Source: Pseudomonas sp. SG20056
GTDB taxonomy: Bacteria; Pseudomonadota; Gammaproteobacteria; Pseudomonadales; Pseudomonadaceae
DNA length: 64,000 nucleotides
Assembly (NCBI RefSeq): GCF_031764535.1
Contig: NZ_CP134499.1
Span: 2,914,001-2,978,000, forward strand
Direction of reading: 5' to 3'
The translations under genes were made by a program, and so were the position numbers. The first letter of the stretch is position 1, and every line of letters begins with the position of its first letter. The notes beneath the pieces were generated by a model. That model did no database searches. It had not been told where the DNA came from and saw only the letters and a program-made list of their open reading frames with translations. Below, in pieces: positions 8,310 through 17,039 of the stretch.

Positions 8310-9124
8310 AGGGCCGGCTCGGCAGCCGCAACTGGAGCGGCCTGCAACTGACGCGCCTGATCTTCAGCCAGACGATACAGTTCGATACTGCCATCCAGAT
8401 GCTCGATCAGCGCCGTGCAGGACTCCACCCAGTCGCCGCAATTCATGTACTCGACCTCGCCCATCGGACGAATCTCGGCGTGGTGGATATGCCCGCAGAC
8501 CACGCCATTGAAGCCGCGCTTGGCGCATTCGTGGACGATGGCTTCTTCAAAGTCGCTGATAAAGTTCACCGCCGTCTTGACCTTGTGCTTGAGGTAAGCC
8601 GACAGCGACCAATAGCCATAGCCATAGCGGCTACGCCAGTAATTAAGCCAACGATTGAGGGTCAGGGTGAATTCGTAGGCCGAATCGCCGAGAAAGGCCA
8701 GCCAGCGGTGATAGCGGGTGATCACATCGAACTGGTCACCGTGAATCACCAGCAGGCGGCGGCCATCGGCAGTGAAGTGCTCGGCCTCATCGACCAACTG
8801 GATATTGCCGAGCATCAGGCTGGAATAGCGGCGCAGAAACTCATCATGGTTGCCGGTGACGTAGATCACCTCGGTGCCGCGCTTGCTCATGGTCAGTAGA
8901 CGGCGGATCACGTTGCTGTGCGACTGCGGCCAATACACCCCGCTACGCAGCTTCCAGCCGTCGATGATGTCACCGACCAGGTAAATCTTGTCGGTCTGGT
9001 AGCGCTTGAGAAACGCTGCCAGGTGTTCGGCCTGACAATCCCGGGTGCCCAGGTGCACATCGGAAATCCACAGGGTACGGACACGTTGCTTGCGGCTGGG
9101 CTTGGCGAGCTGAGCGCTGGTCAT
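8306..9124 (-). CDS. Calcineurin-type metallophosphoesterase, LpxH-like (UDP-2,3-diacylglucosamine diphosphatase family)
   Basis: 272 residues from ATG 9124, which has GGAGG about 6 bases upstream; a longer reading to 9190 lacks this. The metal-binding motifs appear in order: SDVHLG, VGDIIDGW, VTGNHDEFLR, VIHGDQFD and CGHIHHAEI. These define the two-metal phosphoesterase family. Annotation as UDP-2,3-diacylglucosamine diphosphatase follows the family, but this longer form may be a paralogue of true LpxH with another substrate. The stop overlaps the start of the GT4 gene. Confidence 0.8.
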   Translation of the reverse strand: MTSAQLAKPSRKQRVRTLWISDVHLGTRDCQAEHLAAFLKRYQTDKIYLVGDIIDGWKLRSGVYWPQSHSNVIRRLLTMSKRGTEVIYVTGNHDEFLRRYSSLMLGNIQLVDEAEHFTADGRRLLVIHGDQFDVITRYHRWLAFLGDSAYEFTLTLNRWLNYWRSRYGYGYWSLSAYLKHKVKTAVNFISDFEEAIVHECAKRGFNGVVCGHIHHAEIRPMGEVEYMNCGDWVESCTALIEHLDGSIELYRLAEDQARQLQAAPVAAAEPAL

Positions 9125-9249
9125 GGACGACCTCCGGCTGGGTTTGCTCGAGTCTGCGCAGTCGGGGTGAAAGGTGCATGACAGCGCCATGGCAATTCGG
9201 TGACAACCCCTAAAGGGTATAAACTGACTGGCCGAACAAGGAGCCCACC

Positions 9250-9999
9250 ATGTCCTCGCTGCTCTCGCTGCGTCACTACAGCCATGATCTGCTCAGCCAC
9301 AGCCATGAGCATGCGCAACTGGTCTTCGGCCTGAGCGGCTTGCTGGAGTTCGAAGTGGCCGGCCATGGCAGCCAGGTAAAGCGTCAGACACTGGCTGTGG
9401 TGCCCAGTGATGCGCAGCACGCCTGCGGCAGTAAGAACGGCAGCCACTGCCTGGTGCTCGACGTACCGTGTGAGGACTGGCTGCAACAACAGCTGGGCCG
9501 ACACCTGGATGCCACCCGTCGCCTGCTGGACAAACCTGCCGCCGTCAGCCTCACCCCCGCACAAAGTCAGCTGGTCAGCTGGCTGGCCGCTAGCCCGATC
9601 AATGACCCGGTGATCGCCCAGCAAGGCGCTGCTTTACTTTTGGCCAGCCTGGCCAATGGCGAGATTACTGCCCACGCAGCCAGCCGCCTGCCGCTGGCGG
9701 CGCTGGATGCGCATATCGACCAGCATGCCGCGCACCCTTTGCAGGTAGCCGATCTGGCACGCCTGGCCGGCCTGTCGGTAGCACGTTTTCACGCGCGTTT
9801 TCTCGCCGAAACCGGGCAAACGCCAATGGATTATGTGCGCAGCCGTCGCCTGCAACTGGCACGTCAACTGCTTCAAGGCAGCAACCTGGCAATTGGCGAA
9901 ATCGCTGCGCGGGTCGGCTACAGCTCGCAAAGTGCCTTTAGCGCTGCCCTATCGCGGCATCTTGGCGTTACACCTCGGCAACTGCGCCGCACTGACTAA
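9250..9999 (+). CDS. AraC family transcriptional regulator, cupin type
   Basis: 249 residues with AAGGAG before ATG 9250. The N-terminal cupin part (HYSHDLLSHSHEHAQLVFG, then LAVVPSDAQHACG) resembles ligand domains of short AraC regulators. The C-terminal ~100 residues form the double helix-turn-helix (LQVADLARLAGLSVARFHARF, and IGEIAARVGYSSQSAFSAAL with GVTPRQLRR). It is transcribed away from the phosphoesterase/glycosyltransferase pair and lies just before csaA, either of which could be a target. Confidence 0.85.
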   Translation: MSSLLSLRHYSHDLLSHSHEHAQLVFGLSGLLEFEVAGHGSQVKRQTLAVVPSDAQHACGSKNGSHCLVLDVPCEDWLQQQLGRHLDATRRLLDKPAAVSLTPAQSQLVSWLAASPINDPVIAQQGAALLLASLANGEITAHAASRLPLAALDAHIDQHAAHPLQVADLARLAGLSVARFHARFLAETGQTPMDYVRSRRLQLARQLLQGSNLAIGEIAARVGYSSQSAFSAALSRHLGVTPRQLRRTD

Positions 10000-10074
10000 T
10001 TTGCCGACACTCTCTTGTGAGAGCCTGGCGACAAAACGCGCGATTCCCGAGACAGACAAGGGCGCAGATAGGCA

Positions 10075-10082
10075 CCTAGACT
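10075..10082 (+). promoter_or_regulatory. Putative -10 region before csaA (CCTAGACT)
   Basis: Third copy of CCTAGACT, 25 bases before the ATG of the csaA-like gene. No convincing -35 is present. Confidence 0.35.
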
Positions 10083-10107
10083 GCCCGCCAGAATCAAGGA
10101 GTCGCCT

Positions 10108-10443
10108 ATGCAAAACATCGAATGGCCGGATTTCGAAAAAGTGGAGCTGCGCGTCGGCACCATTCGCACCGCCCGGCCTAATGAAAAAGCCATCAAACCC
10201 GCCTACGTGCTGGAAGTGGACCTCGGCGAGCTGGGCATCAAGACCTCCAGCGCCCAGCTCACCGGCCACTACAGCTGCGAGCAGCTCGTCGGCCGCCAAG
10301 TGCTGTGCGTGTGCAATTTCGCCGCCAAGCGCATCGCCGGCGTGCGCTCCGAAGTGCTGGTGACCGGTGCATATGATGCCAATAACAACGTAGTGCTGGC
10401 CGGCTTCGACAAACCGCTCCCCAACGGCGCGCGCCTGGCATGA
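10108..10443 (+). CDS. csaA: CsaA-like tRNA-binding protein
   Basis: 111 residues, a stand-alone tRNA-binding OB-fold (EMAP/Trbp111 family). DFEKVELRVGTIRTARPNEKAIKPAYVLEVDLG and the C-terminal RIAGVRSEVLVTGAYD are diagnostic. The family binds tRNA as a dimer; the Bacillus protein was described as having chaperone and export-related activity. AAGGAG precedes ATG 10108. Its stop overlaps the ATG of the transporter gene (ATGA), so the two form an operon. Confidence 0.85.
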   Translation: MQNIEWPDFEKVELRVGTIRTARPNEKAIKPAYVLEVDLGELGIKTSSAQLTGHYSCEQLVGRQVLCVCNFAAKRIAGVRSEVLVTGAYDANNNVVLAGFDKPLPNGARLA

Positions 10444-11291
10444 ATCAACGTAATGCCCTCTGGGCAATTCACCTGGGCGCCCTGCTGTTCGGCTTGTCCG
10501 GCATATTCGGCAAGCTAGCGAATACCACCCCGCAGATGATCTCCGCTGGCCGCGCCATCTTCGCCGTGGCGGCCTTGTTGCTGTTCGCCAAGCTGATCAG
10601 CAACGCGCGCCTGGTCTGCCTTGGCTTGCGCCAGACCGGCCTGCTGGCCCTCGGTGGCTTGCTGCTGGGCGGCCACTGGTGGAGTTTTTTCGAGTCTGTG
10701 CATATATCTGGCGTAGCCATCGCCACCCTCGGCTTTGCCAGTTTTCCGGCCTTTACCGTGCTGCTCGAAGGTTTGCTGTTCCGTGAGCGCACCCGGCCTG
10801 TCGAATACGCCATGGTGGCGCTGGTGTGCCTGGGCCTGGTGCTGGTCACCCCGGATTTCGACCTGAGCAGCCAGGCCACCAGCGGCCTGCTCTGGGCAGT
10901 GCTGTCCGGCCTGCTGTTCGCCCTGCTGTCGCTGCTCAACCGCGCCAGTACCCGTGGCATCGAACCGGTCCAGGCGGCGCTGTACCAGAACCTCACCGTG
11001 CTGCTGGTATTCCTGCCGCTGGCCTGGCCGACGCTGCCCAACGTGCAGGCTCAGGACTGGTTGTGGATGGCCATGCTCGGGATCTTCTGCACGGGCCTGG
11101 CGCACAGCCTGTTCGTCGCTAGCCTGCGGGTGCTCAAGGCGCGTACCACCGCGGTGATTTTCGCCCTGGAGCCGATCTACGGCATTGCCTTCGCCTGGCT
11201 GCTGTTCAGCGAAGTGCCAACCCTGCGCATGCTGACTGGCGGGCTGCTGATTGTCAGCGCCATCTTTCTATCGGCGCGGATGGCCAGGTGA
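10440..11291 (+). CDS. EamA/DMT family transporter
   Basis: 283 residues with about ten hydrophobic segments arranged as two EamA repeats (first from LGALLFGLSGIFGKLA, second from SGLLWAVLSGLLFALLSLLNR). ALEPIYGIAFAWLLFSE is the typical motif of the last helices. Members move metabolites such as amino acids across the inner membrane; the substrate cannot be told. It is coupled to csaA by a 4-base overlap, and ends directly against the stop of the convergent SelW-like gene. Confidence 0.85.
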   Translation: MNQRNALWAIHLGALLFGLSGIFGKLANTTPQMISAGRAIFAVAALLLFAKLISNARLVCLGLRQTGLLALGGLLLGGHWWSFFESVHISGVAIATLGFASFPAFTVLLEGLLFRERTRPVEYAMVALVCLGLVLVTPDFDLSSQATSGLLWAVLSGLLFALLSLLNRASTRGIEPVQAALYQNLTVLLVFLPLAWPTLPNVQAQDWLWMAMLGIFCTGLAHSLFVASLRVLKARTTAVIFALEPIYGIAFAWLLFSEVPTLRMLTGGLLIVSAIFLSARMAR

Positions 11292-11579
11292 TCAATGACT
11301 GCGGTCGTTGTGACCCAGATCCCGCGCCGGATCAATCTGATCGCGCAAGCGCTGCTTGAGCACCTTGGCCTCGGGAAAACCGCCATCGGCCTTGCGCTCC
11401 CAGATCTGCACACCATCACAGGTGATGCGAAACACCCCGCCTGTACCGGGCTCCAGGCAAACCCTGGACAAATCATCGGTAAACGTCGACAGCAGCTCTT
11501 GCGCTAGCCAGGCAGCACGCAGCAGCCACTGGCATTGCGTGCAATAGGTGATAACTACTTCGGCTTTGGGGCTGGACAT
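11292..11579 (-). CDS. SelT/SelW/SelH (Rdx) family thioredoxin-fold protein
   Basis: 95 residues. ITYCTQCQWLLRAAWLAQELL carries the CxxC redox motif of the family (cysteine rather than selenocysteine), and GTGGVFRITCDG and RKADGGFPEAKVLKQRLRD are conserved parts. A redox function is likely from the fold; the partner is unknown. It stands alone between two convergent or unrelated genes. Confidence 0.85.
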   Translation of the reverse strand: MSSPKAEVVITYCTQCQWLLRAAWLAQELLSTFTDDLSRVCLEPGTGGVFRITCDGVQIWERKADGGFPEAKVLKQRLRDQIDPARDLGHNDRSH

Positions 11580-11640
11580 TGGCAGGCTCGCGCAAATGAA
11601 AGGTCGATGATAACGCGCAGCAGCCTGGCCTCAGCACAAG

Positions 11641-11674
11641 AAAAACGCCCGCGAACCAAAGGCAGGCGGGCGTT
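11641..11674 (-). terminator. Rho-independent terminator downstream of fimV
   Basis: On the minus strand AACGCCCGC pairs with GCGGGCGTT across a 13-base loop (arms at 11666-11674 and 11644-11652), followed by TTTC. It lies 19 bases after the stop of the fimV-type gene. Confidence 0.75.
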
Positions 11675-11692
11675 GAACGGCAGCATCTTGCA

Positions 11693-13756
11693 TCAGGCGA
11701 TTTTTGCCAGCAGCTGACGCGCCTCCTGCTTCTGCTCTTCATCGCCTTCATTGATCACTTCATTGAGGATCTGGCAGGCGCTATCCAGACTGCCCTGTTC
11801 GATATAGGCCAGTGCCATATTCAGCTTGGAAAGGTTTTCGCGGTTGCTGGCCAGCTCATCAAAATCATCCAGCAGTTCCACATCGAGGACGTCACCGCCC
11901 CAACCATCGCTGGAGGTTTCTTCCACCAGCATCGACTCGGCAAACGGGCTGCGGGCATCACGGCTGCCGGACAGTTCGAAGATATCCGAGGTCTTGCGCT
12001 TGGCCGCAGTACTGCTCTCGGTCTTGTCCGCCACTTTTTTCGGCGCAGTTGGGGCAAAGGGGCTGACCAGATCCCAGTCGGCATCCAGCGACATATCGTC
12101 CAGATTAAGCTGACCATCATTGGCAGCATCCACCAACGGTTGCGACTCGACCTCATCCAGCTCCAGCACCACATCGTCCAGCAAACTGGCCGGCGGCGCG
12201 CTGAACAGCTCGGCATGCCGCGCTTTCAACTCGTCGATCCGTGCCGGAGTAAAGCCGGATGCCCGCACCAAGGCCTCGTGGGCAATAAAACCCTGGGTAT
12301 CACCCAACAACGCCAGCACTTCCAGCAGACGGAAACCGATATCACTGCGCTGCGGCTGAGCCTCCCAGGCCTTACGCAACGTACTGGCGGCTTCATTCAA
12401 GCGGCCGTAGGCGATATACACGTTGGCACTTTGCAGCGCATCTTCACCCGCTGCCGGCCATACTGGCCCACCACGCGGCACCTCGCGCACATTGAGCGCC
12501 ACTGCGGCTGCCGGTGCGGCCGCGATAGTCGGTGCAACACTTGGTGCCCTGGGCATGGCTGGCGTCAGTTCCGCTGCAACCGCAACAGGTGCTGGCTCAG
12601 CGGCTTTTCTGCTACGCCAGAACAGGCCAGCCACACCGGCCAGTAGCAGCGTCAGAAGAGCGGCAATAATCGCCAGCCAGTTGCTACCTGATTCAGCCGT
12701 AACCGGCGCGGTTACCGTGACCGGAGCAGGCACAGGCGCGGCACTTGCTTCGGCGCTCGCGCGACGCGCGGCCAACTCGGCCTGCAGGCCAGCAATCTGC
12801 TGATCCCGTGCCTCCATCTGCTCCTGCAACTGCTGCACCTGCAAGCCCAGCTGCGCCAGGCTCTGTTGCAATTGCAGAGTCTCACTGATCTGGCTGGCCA
12901 GCTCCTGCTCAACGCGGGTCTGCTCCCGGATCAGCTGTTCAGCCGGCGGATCAGTCGGCAGCTCAGCACTGACTATTGGCGCAATTTCTGGGGTCGTACC
13001 AGCTGGCGCCGCAGCTTCAGCGACTGGTGCATCGGCCACTGACGGCGAAGCGCTGACGACACTATCGGGCAAGAGCAATTGCGCACCAGCACGCAGGCGA
13101 TTGATATCGCCATTGATAAAGGCCTGCGGATTAAGCGCATGGATATCATTCATCAGCGCCTGGGGCGCTACCTGTCCGGCATCGACGGCCAGACGCGTGG
13201 CTATCTTCCACAGGCTGTCACCGCTTACCACACTGTAGCGATTACCCTGCTGCGCAGCGGGCATTACTGCCGGACGCACAGGCGCGACAGTGGTTACGCG
13301 GGGCGCGGGCGTAACGACAGCAGGCGTGGTGGATGCAGCCAGACTGCGGTAGGCGGCAGAGCTGGGCGGGTCGAGCAGCACGGTGTACTCACGGTACAAC
13401 TGACCATTGGGCCGTACCACTTCGACAATAAAGTTCAGATAGGGCTCACGCACCGGCTGCGTCGACACCACGCGAATCACACTCTTGCCGCCCCGCAGCA
13501 ACGGGGTAAAACGCAGGTCATTGAAGAAATACAGACGGTCAACGCCGGAACGGCTGAACACTTCGGCGGGCGCCAGACGCACGCGCATGTCTTCAGCGGT
13601 CAGGTCGCCCACATCAAACAATTCGATTTCGGCATCCAGCGGCTGACTAAGTGCCGAATGCAAGGTGATTTCGCCCAGGCCAAGTGCTGGAACCAGCCCC
13701 GAATACAAGGCCGAACTGGATGCCAGGCCGATCAGTAATTGACGAACCTTTGCCAT
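11693..13756 (-). CDS. fimV: FimV/HubP family polar landmark protein
   Basis: 687 residues, shorter than P. aeruginosa FimV (about 920). In order: signal-like N-terminus; FimV N-domain (GEITLHSALSQPLDAEIEL through ~130); LysM (~173-230, YSVVSGDSLWKIATRLA); coiled coil (~263-330, rich in Q and L); one membrane segment (~353-376); an acidic cytoplasmic part with a TPR-like stretch (~435-490); and the conserved FimV C-terminal motif (LNMALAYIEQGSLDSACQIL). Such proteins bind peptidoglycan and mark the pole for pili, flagella and signalling proteins. The usual neighbours of fimV (asd, truA) are absent, so this may be a second FimV-type protein like that near hsbD/recQ in P. aeruginosa. Confidence 0.8.
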   Translation of the reverse strand: MAKVRQLLIGLASSSALYSGLVPALGLGEITLHSALSQPLDAEIELFDVGDLTAEDMRVRLAPAEVFSRSGVDRLYFFNDLRFTPLLRGGKSVIRVVSTQPVREPYLNFIVEVVRPNGQLYREYTVLLDPPSSAAYRSLAASTTPAVVTPAPRVTTVAPVRPAVMPAAQQGNRYSVVSGDSLWKIATRLAVDAGQVAPQALMNDIHALNPQAFINGDINRLRAGAQLLLPDSVVSASPSVADAPVAEAAAPAGTTPEIAPIVSAELPTDPPAEQLIREQTRVEQELASQISETLQLQQSLAQLGLQVQQLQEQMEARDQQIAGLQAELAARRASAEASAAPVPAPVTVTAPVTAESGSNWLAIIAALLTLLLAGVAGLFWRSRKAAEPAPVAVAAELTPAMPRAPSVAPTIAAAPAAAVALNVREVPRGGPVWPAAGEDALQSANVYIAYGRLNEAASTLRKAWEAQPQRSDIGFRLLEVLALLGDTQGFIAHEALVRASGFTPARIDELKARHAELFSAPPASLLDDVVLELDEVESQPLVDAANDGQLNLDDMSLDADWDLVSPFAPTAPKKVADKTESSTAAKRKTSDIFELSGSRDARSPFAESMLVEETSSDGWGGDVLDVELLDDFDELASNRENLSKLNMALAYIEQGSLDSACQILNEVINEGDEEQKQEARQLLAKIA

Positions 13757-14017
13757 AAAAACGCTCCCGATGAATCCGCTCCTGCACCCTCGCCACTATA
13801 CGTCCGAGACGTGCGCTTCCAGCGCTTGCGAAAGTATAGAAGACGGCAAATATGGCCTTGGGACTACGTTCCGTGTTTAACCCGGCTGGTGCATGGCAAT
13901 GATTACGGCGTACTGAATACAGAAATACCAACCGCCGCTTGGCAAAAAGCCACCACAGGTGCAAGCATAGGCTCGCAGTCAAGAAAATGACAACTCCATC
14001 ACACTACCGTTTAGCTG
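13757..14017. other. Intergenic region upstream of fimV
   Basis: 261 bases between the fimV-type start and the stop of the MFS gene, both on the minus strand. I see the sigma-S-like -10 listed separately and a second -10-like TATAGT at 13795-13800 on the minus strand. I see no open reading frame or strong terminator. Confidence 0.5.
13832..13840 (-). promoter_or_regulatory. Putative sigma-S-like -10 (TCTATACTT) for fimV
   Basis: On the minus strand TCTATACTT matches the extended sigma-S -10 form (K-CTAYRCTT), with no recognisable -35. It lies about 76 bases before the fimV ATG. Confidence 0.4.
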
Positions 14018-15421
14018 TCAGCGTCTTGTCGATTTGACGCCCCAGGCTGCCAGAACCGTGATTGCGAATACCCCGGCCACCAGCCAGAAACTCTGTTTGA
14101 AGGCGAGCATCTCCGCGAGGTGATCGCCACCTTCGGCGCTGTGCCGCCACTCCAGAAAGAAGGTCAGCAGGTTGACCCCGAATGCGCCGCCGAGCTGACG
14201 CACGAAGGTGATGGCGCCAGCGCCTTGAGCCAGTTCCTCAGGGCTGAGAATATCCAGCGAACCGGTGCTCAAGGCCGGCAGCAACACGCCCAGTCCCACG
14301 CGCCCGACGCAGGCCCAGAAACACAGTTGAATGAATGAGGCGCCCTGCTCGACCCAAGCCAATCCTGCAGCCGACAGCGCAAAGATCAGTAAACCGCCAC
14401 TCAGCAACACGGCCGCAGACAGCCGATCACTGAGCCAGCCGCCGAGAAAAGAGGCCATACCCATCAAGATCCCGGCCGGTAACAGCAACAGCCCCGAACG
14501 TCCGGCGCTGAAGCCTTCAACGGTCTGCAGATACAGCGGAATCAGGTAGGTCGAACCATACAGGCCCAGGCCCAGCGTCAAGGCAACCCAGCTGGCGCTG
14601 CGAAATCCGGCATGTCGCCATAGCGCAAGGGGCAGCAGCGGCTGGGCGGCACTCCGGCTGCGCAGGATAAATGCCATGCCTGCCAGCAGCGCCAAACAGC
14701 CCGGTAACCAAACCCTCGGTGCCGTCCAGGCAAAGCGCTGCGCCTCGGCAAGAAACCCAAGCGCGGAAAATATCGCCACACACAACCAGGCAAAGGCCTG
14801 AATATCCAGACGCGGCGTGCTGCGCTCACGTTCACTGGGCAACAACCATTGCCCAGCCAGCATGGCCAGCAGACACATCGGCAGCGGCATCCAGAAGATC
14901 GACGGCCAGCCGAAATGATCGACCAGGTAACCGCCAATCCCCGGCCCCAACGACGGCGCCAGCATCACCCCCAGACCATATATGCCAAGCGCCATACCGC
15001 GCCCGCCATCGGCGAATACACGAAAGATCAGCACCATGGCCAACGGTTGCACGATTCCCGCGCACAGCCCCTGCACGATGCGCAGGGCGATCAGCTGCCA
15101 GGCGGAGTGAGCCACCAGCGCCAAGAGTGAACTGAGGATAAACAGCAGCAGGCCGAATTGCGCCGTACGCCGCGCGCCAAAACGTGCCTGGGCCCATGCG
15201 GCCAACAGCAGGCCGGCGGTCATGGCTGCGAGAAAACCGGTGGACAGCCACTGCGCCAGGGGCCGACCGATGGCGAAATCCGCCATGATCGCCGGCAAGG
15301 CAACATTGATACTGGTGGAGGCCAAGACCATGGCCATGCTGCCGACCATCAGCAGCGCCAGCAGCCACTGCGGGTAACACGGGCCGAAGCGTTGCTGCAG
15401 AGCCTGCAGATCGTCACGCAT
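14018..15421 (-). CDS. MFS drug efflux transporter, DHA2/EmrB-QacA type
   Basis: 467 residues with about 14 hydrophobic segments. MAMVLASTSINVALPAI is the characteristic first helix of DHA2 transporters (the D of the usual D-x-T is replaced here), and LRIVQGLCAGIVQPLAMVLI and the antiporter-like LAPSLGPGIGGYLVDHFGWPSIF follow. It is likely a proton-driven exporter of drugs or lipophilic ions in the inner membrane. The start overlaps the stop of the marR-type gene by one base (TGATG), so expression is set by that repressor. Confidence 0.85.
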   Translation of the reverse strand: MRDDLQALQQRFGPCYPQWLLALLMVGSMAMVLASTSINVALPAIMADFAIGRPLAQWLSTGFLAAMTAGLLLAAWAQARFGARRTAQFGLLLFILSSLLALVAHSAWQLIALRIVQGLCAGIVQPLAMVLIFRVFADGGRGMALGIYGLGVMLAPSLGPGIGGYLVDHFGWPSIFWMPLPMCLLAMLAGQWLLPSERERSTPRLDIQAFAWLCVAIFSALGFLAEAQRFAWTAPRVWLPGCLALLAGMAFILRSRSAAQPLLPLALWRHAGFRSASWVALTLGLGLYGSTYLIPLYLQTVEGFSAGRSGLLLLPAGILMGMASFLGGWLSDRLSAAVLLSGGLLIFALSAAGLAWVEQGASFIQLCFWACVGRVGLGVLLPALSTGSLDILSPEELAQGAGAITFVRQLGGAFGVNLLTFFLEWRHSAEGGDHLAEMLAFKQSFWLVAGVFAITVLAAWGVKSTRR

Positions 15422-15855
15422 CAGCGTTTTTCCAGGTTACTCAGCACCTGGGCGTGGACCTTCTGGCAGCGGCGCAACTCGTCTTCATCGATGCCGGCAA
15501 AGACTTCCTGACGCAGTTGCGCGGAGATCGCTTCGATTTTTTCAATCAGCGGACGGGCTTGTGGGCTGAGGGCAATCTTCTTGGCGCGGCGGTCTTCCGG
15601 TACGGCCTGGCGGCTGACCAGCCCCTGAGCTTCCAGGCTGTCGAGCAGACGCGCCAGGGTCGGCCCTTCGACACCAACGCTCTGCGCCAACTCGCGTTGG
15701 GTCGGTAATTCGGCAAAACGCCCCAGGTGCAGCAGCACCAGCCAGCGGGCTTGCGACAACCCCAGACCGACCAGGCGGCGATCCAGTTCGGCGCGCCAGG
15801 CACGGGAAAGTTGGGCAACTTGCATGGCAAAGCGGTGTTGATCGGTATGCGACAT
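15421..15855 (-). CDS. MarR family transcriptional regulator
   Basis: 144 residues from ATG 15855 (a TTG two codons upstream is less likely). The winged helix reads LPTQRELAQSVGVEGPTLARLLDSLEAQGLVSR, followed by the wing PEDRRAKKIALSPQA. MarR proteins are dimeric repressors released by phenolic or other ligands. It is the first gene of a two-gene operon with the efflux transporter. A small inverted repeat 34 bases upstream could be its operator. Confidence 0.85.
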   Translation of the reverse strand: MSHTDQHRFAMQVAQLSRAWRAELDRRLVGLGLSQARWLVLLHLGRFAELPTQRELAQSVGVEGPTLARLLDSLEAQGLVSRQAVPEDRRAKKIALSPQARPLIEKIEAISAQLRQEVFAGIDEDELRRCQKVHAQVLSNLEKR

Positions 15856-15888
15856 GGACAACGGCTCTTAACTATAAAAAACTAATTA

Positions 15889-15900
15889 TTAGCCAGCTAA
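15889..15900 (-). promoter_or_regulatory. Candidate MarR operator (TTAGCCAGCTAA)
   Basis: Inverted repeat TTAGC-CA-GCTAA in an A/T-rich stretch, 34-45 bases before the marR-type ATG. Position and symmetry fit autorepression; binding is inferred. Confidence 0.35.
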
Positions 15901-15937
15901 CCATAACCCTTTTAACGAGGCAAGCCTGTAAAAGGTT

Positions 15938-16954
15938 TCACCACTTTACATACTGGTCTTCGACAAAGCCCCAGAGGTTGTCGATGCGTACTTCGGGCCG
16001 GCCAATCGGCCGCAGCACACCGGTGAACTGGCCGAAGATCTGTTTGAAGTTGCTCGCCAACAGCCCCACGTTCAAGCGCTCCTTGTGTAGGCCACGCCCC
16101 TCGAAGCGCAGTGCCACCTGGCCGTCATAGGAGTTGATCAACCAGGGCTGCAGGGGCTGGTCGCGATCAAAAGTAAAACGCACCGTATCGACTTTGAGCA
16201 GCTCGCCATCCAGCCAGAAGCAGTTCTCGGTAAAGCTGCTTTCATTGACCCCGCAGGACAGGTTCAGCCCAACCCTCTGCTCGCCTGCCTGACCAGACAG
16301 GCAAGCCCAGTTCCAGTGAGTTTCCGGGCGCATATAACCGGCCGACCAGTCGTGGTGGGCAAATGCGCCGATCTGCGCCAGATCGAAATTCCCCAACACA
16401 CTGCGCACCTGCCCCGTGCAGCGCACCCCTGCTACCTTTTGCGCATAGACCCAGCCATTGACCGCCGTTGGCGTGTTGATGCACATCGGCTGAAACGCCG
16501 GCAGTTCCTCCGAGAAGCAGGCGTCGATGCAAGTGCCGTCATCCAGTTCCACCAGCAGGCGTTTTTCTCTGGGCGAAGCGTTGTTTTCCAAACGCAGCAG
16601 ATTGCCGCCGCTGCGCACCTCACATACACCCTGATCCGGGGTCTGCGAGAACTGACTGCCAAAGCCCAGCGGCAGCTTGAACTGGCGCTCAATCATCCGC
16701 CCACTGGCGGGATGAAACAGGTAGACAAAACCCACACCCAGCAGGCTGAGGTTGGCCAACGCGCAGCCGCCAATCAGCTCGTCACTGATCAGGCCGAAAT
16801 ACTGGAATTGGTGAAAGCGCCGCCACTTGGCCAGGGCGCCCAGCTTGCGCCCCATGGGCGAGCGGAAATCAAAATCGCGGTAGTTGATCAGCCCCGGCGC
16901 GGCGGGAAAGATGCCGTAATGCGGCTGACCGTTGGCCTGAATCAGTCGATCCAT
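15938..16954 (-). CDS. DUF2804 family protein
   Basis: 338 residues. The start GQPHYGIFPAAPGLINYRDFDF, the block AFAHHDWSAGYMRPETHWNWACLSG and the C-terminal GRPEVRIDNLWGFVEDQYVKW fit DUF2804, a family of unknown function found in Pseudomonas and some eukaryotes. It is predicted soluble and rich in beta strands, with no membrane segment. ATG 16954 is chosen; a GTG at 16966 with a distant GAGG is the alternative. It lies downstream of the hsbD-like gene, as a hypothetical gene does beside hsbD in P. aeruginosa. Confidence 0.75.
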   Translation of the reverse strand: MDRLIQANGQPHYGIFPAAPGLINYRDFDFRSPMGRKLGALAKWRRFHQFQYFGLISDELIGGCALANLSLLGVGFVYLFHPASGRMIERQFKLPLGFGSQFSQTPDQGVCEVRSGGNLLRLENNASPREKRLLVELDDGTCIDACFSEELPAFQPMCINTPTAVNGWVYAQKVAGVRCTGQVRSVLGNFDLAQIGAFAHHDWSAGYMRPETHWNWACLSGQAGEQRVGLNLSCGVNESSFTENCFWLDGELLKVDTVRFTFDRDQPLQPWLINSYDGQVALRFEGRGLHKERLNVGLLASNFKQIFGQFTGVLRPIGRPEVRIDNLWGFVEDQYVKW

Positions 16955-17039
16955 CGGAGCAATCACTCAAGGAAAAAACCTCAGCGATGCTAGCACCGCG
17001 ACTTCGCTCCGAGCATTCACCACAGGCGCCAAGCGCAGC

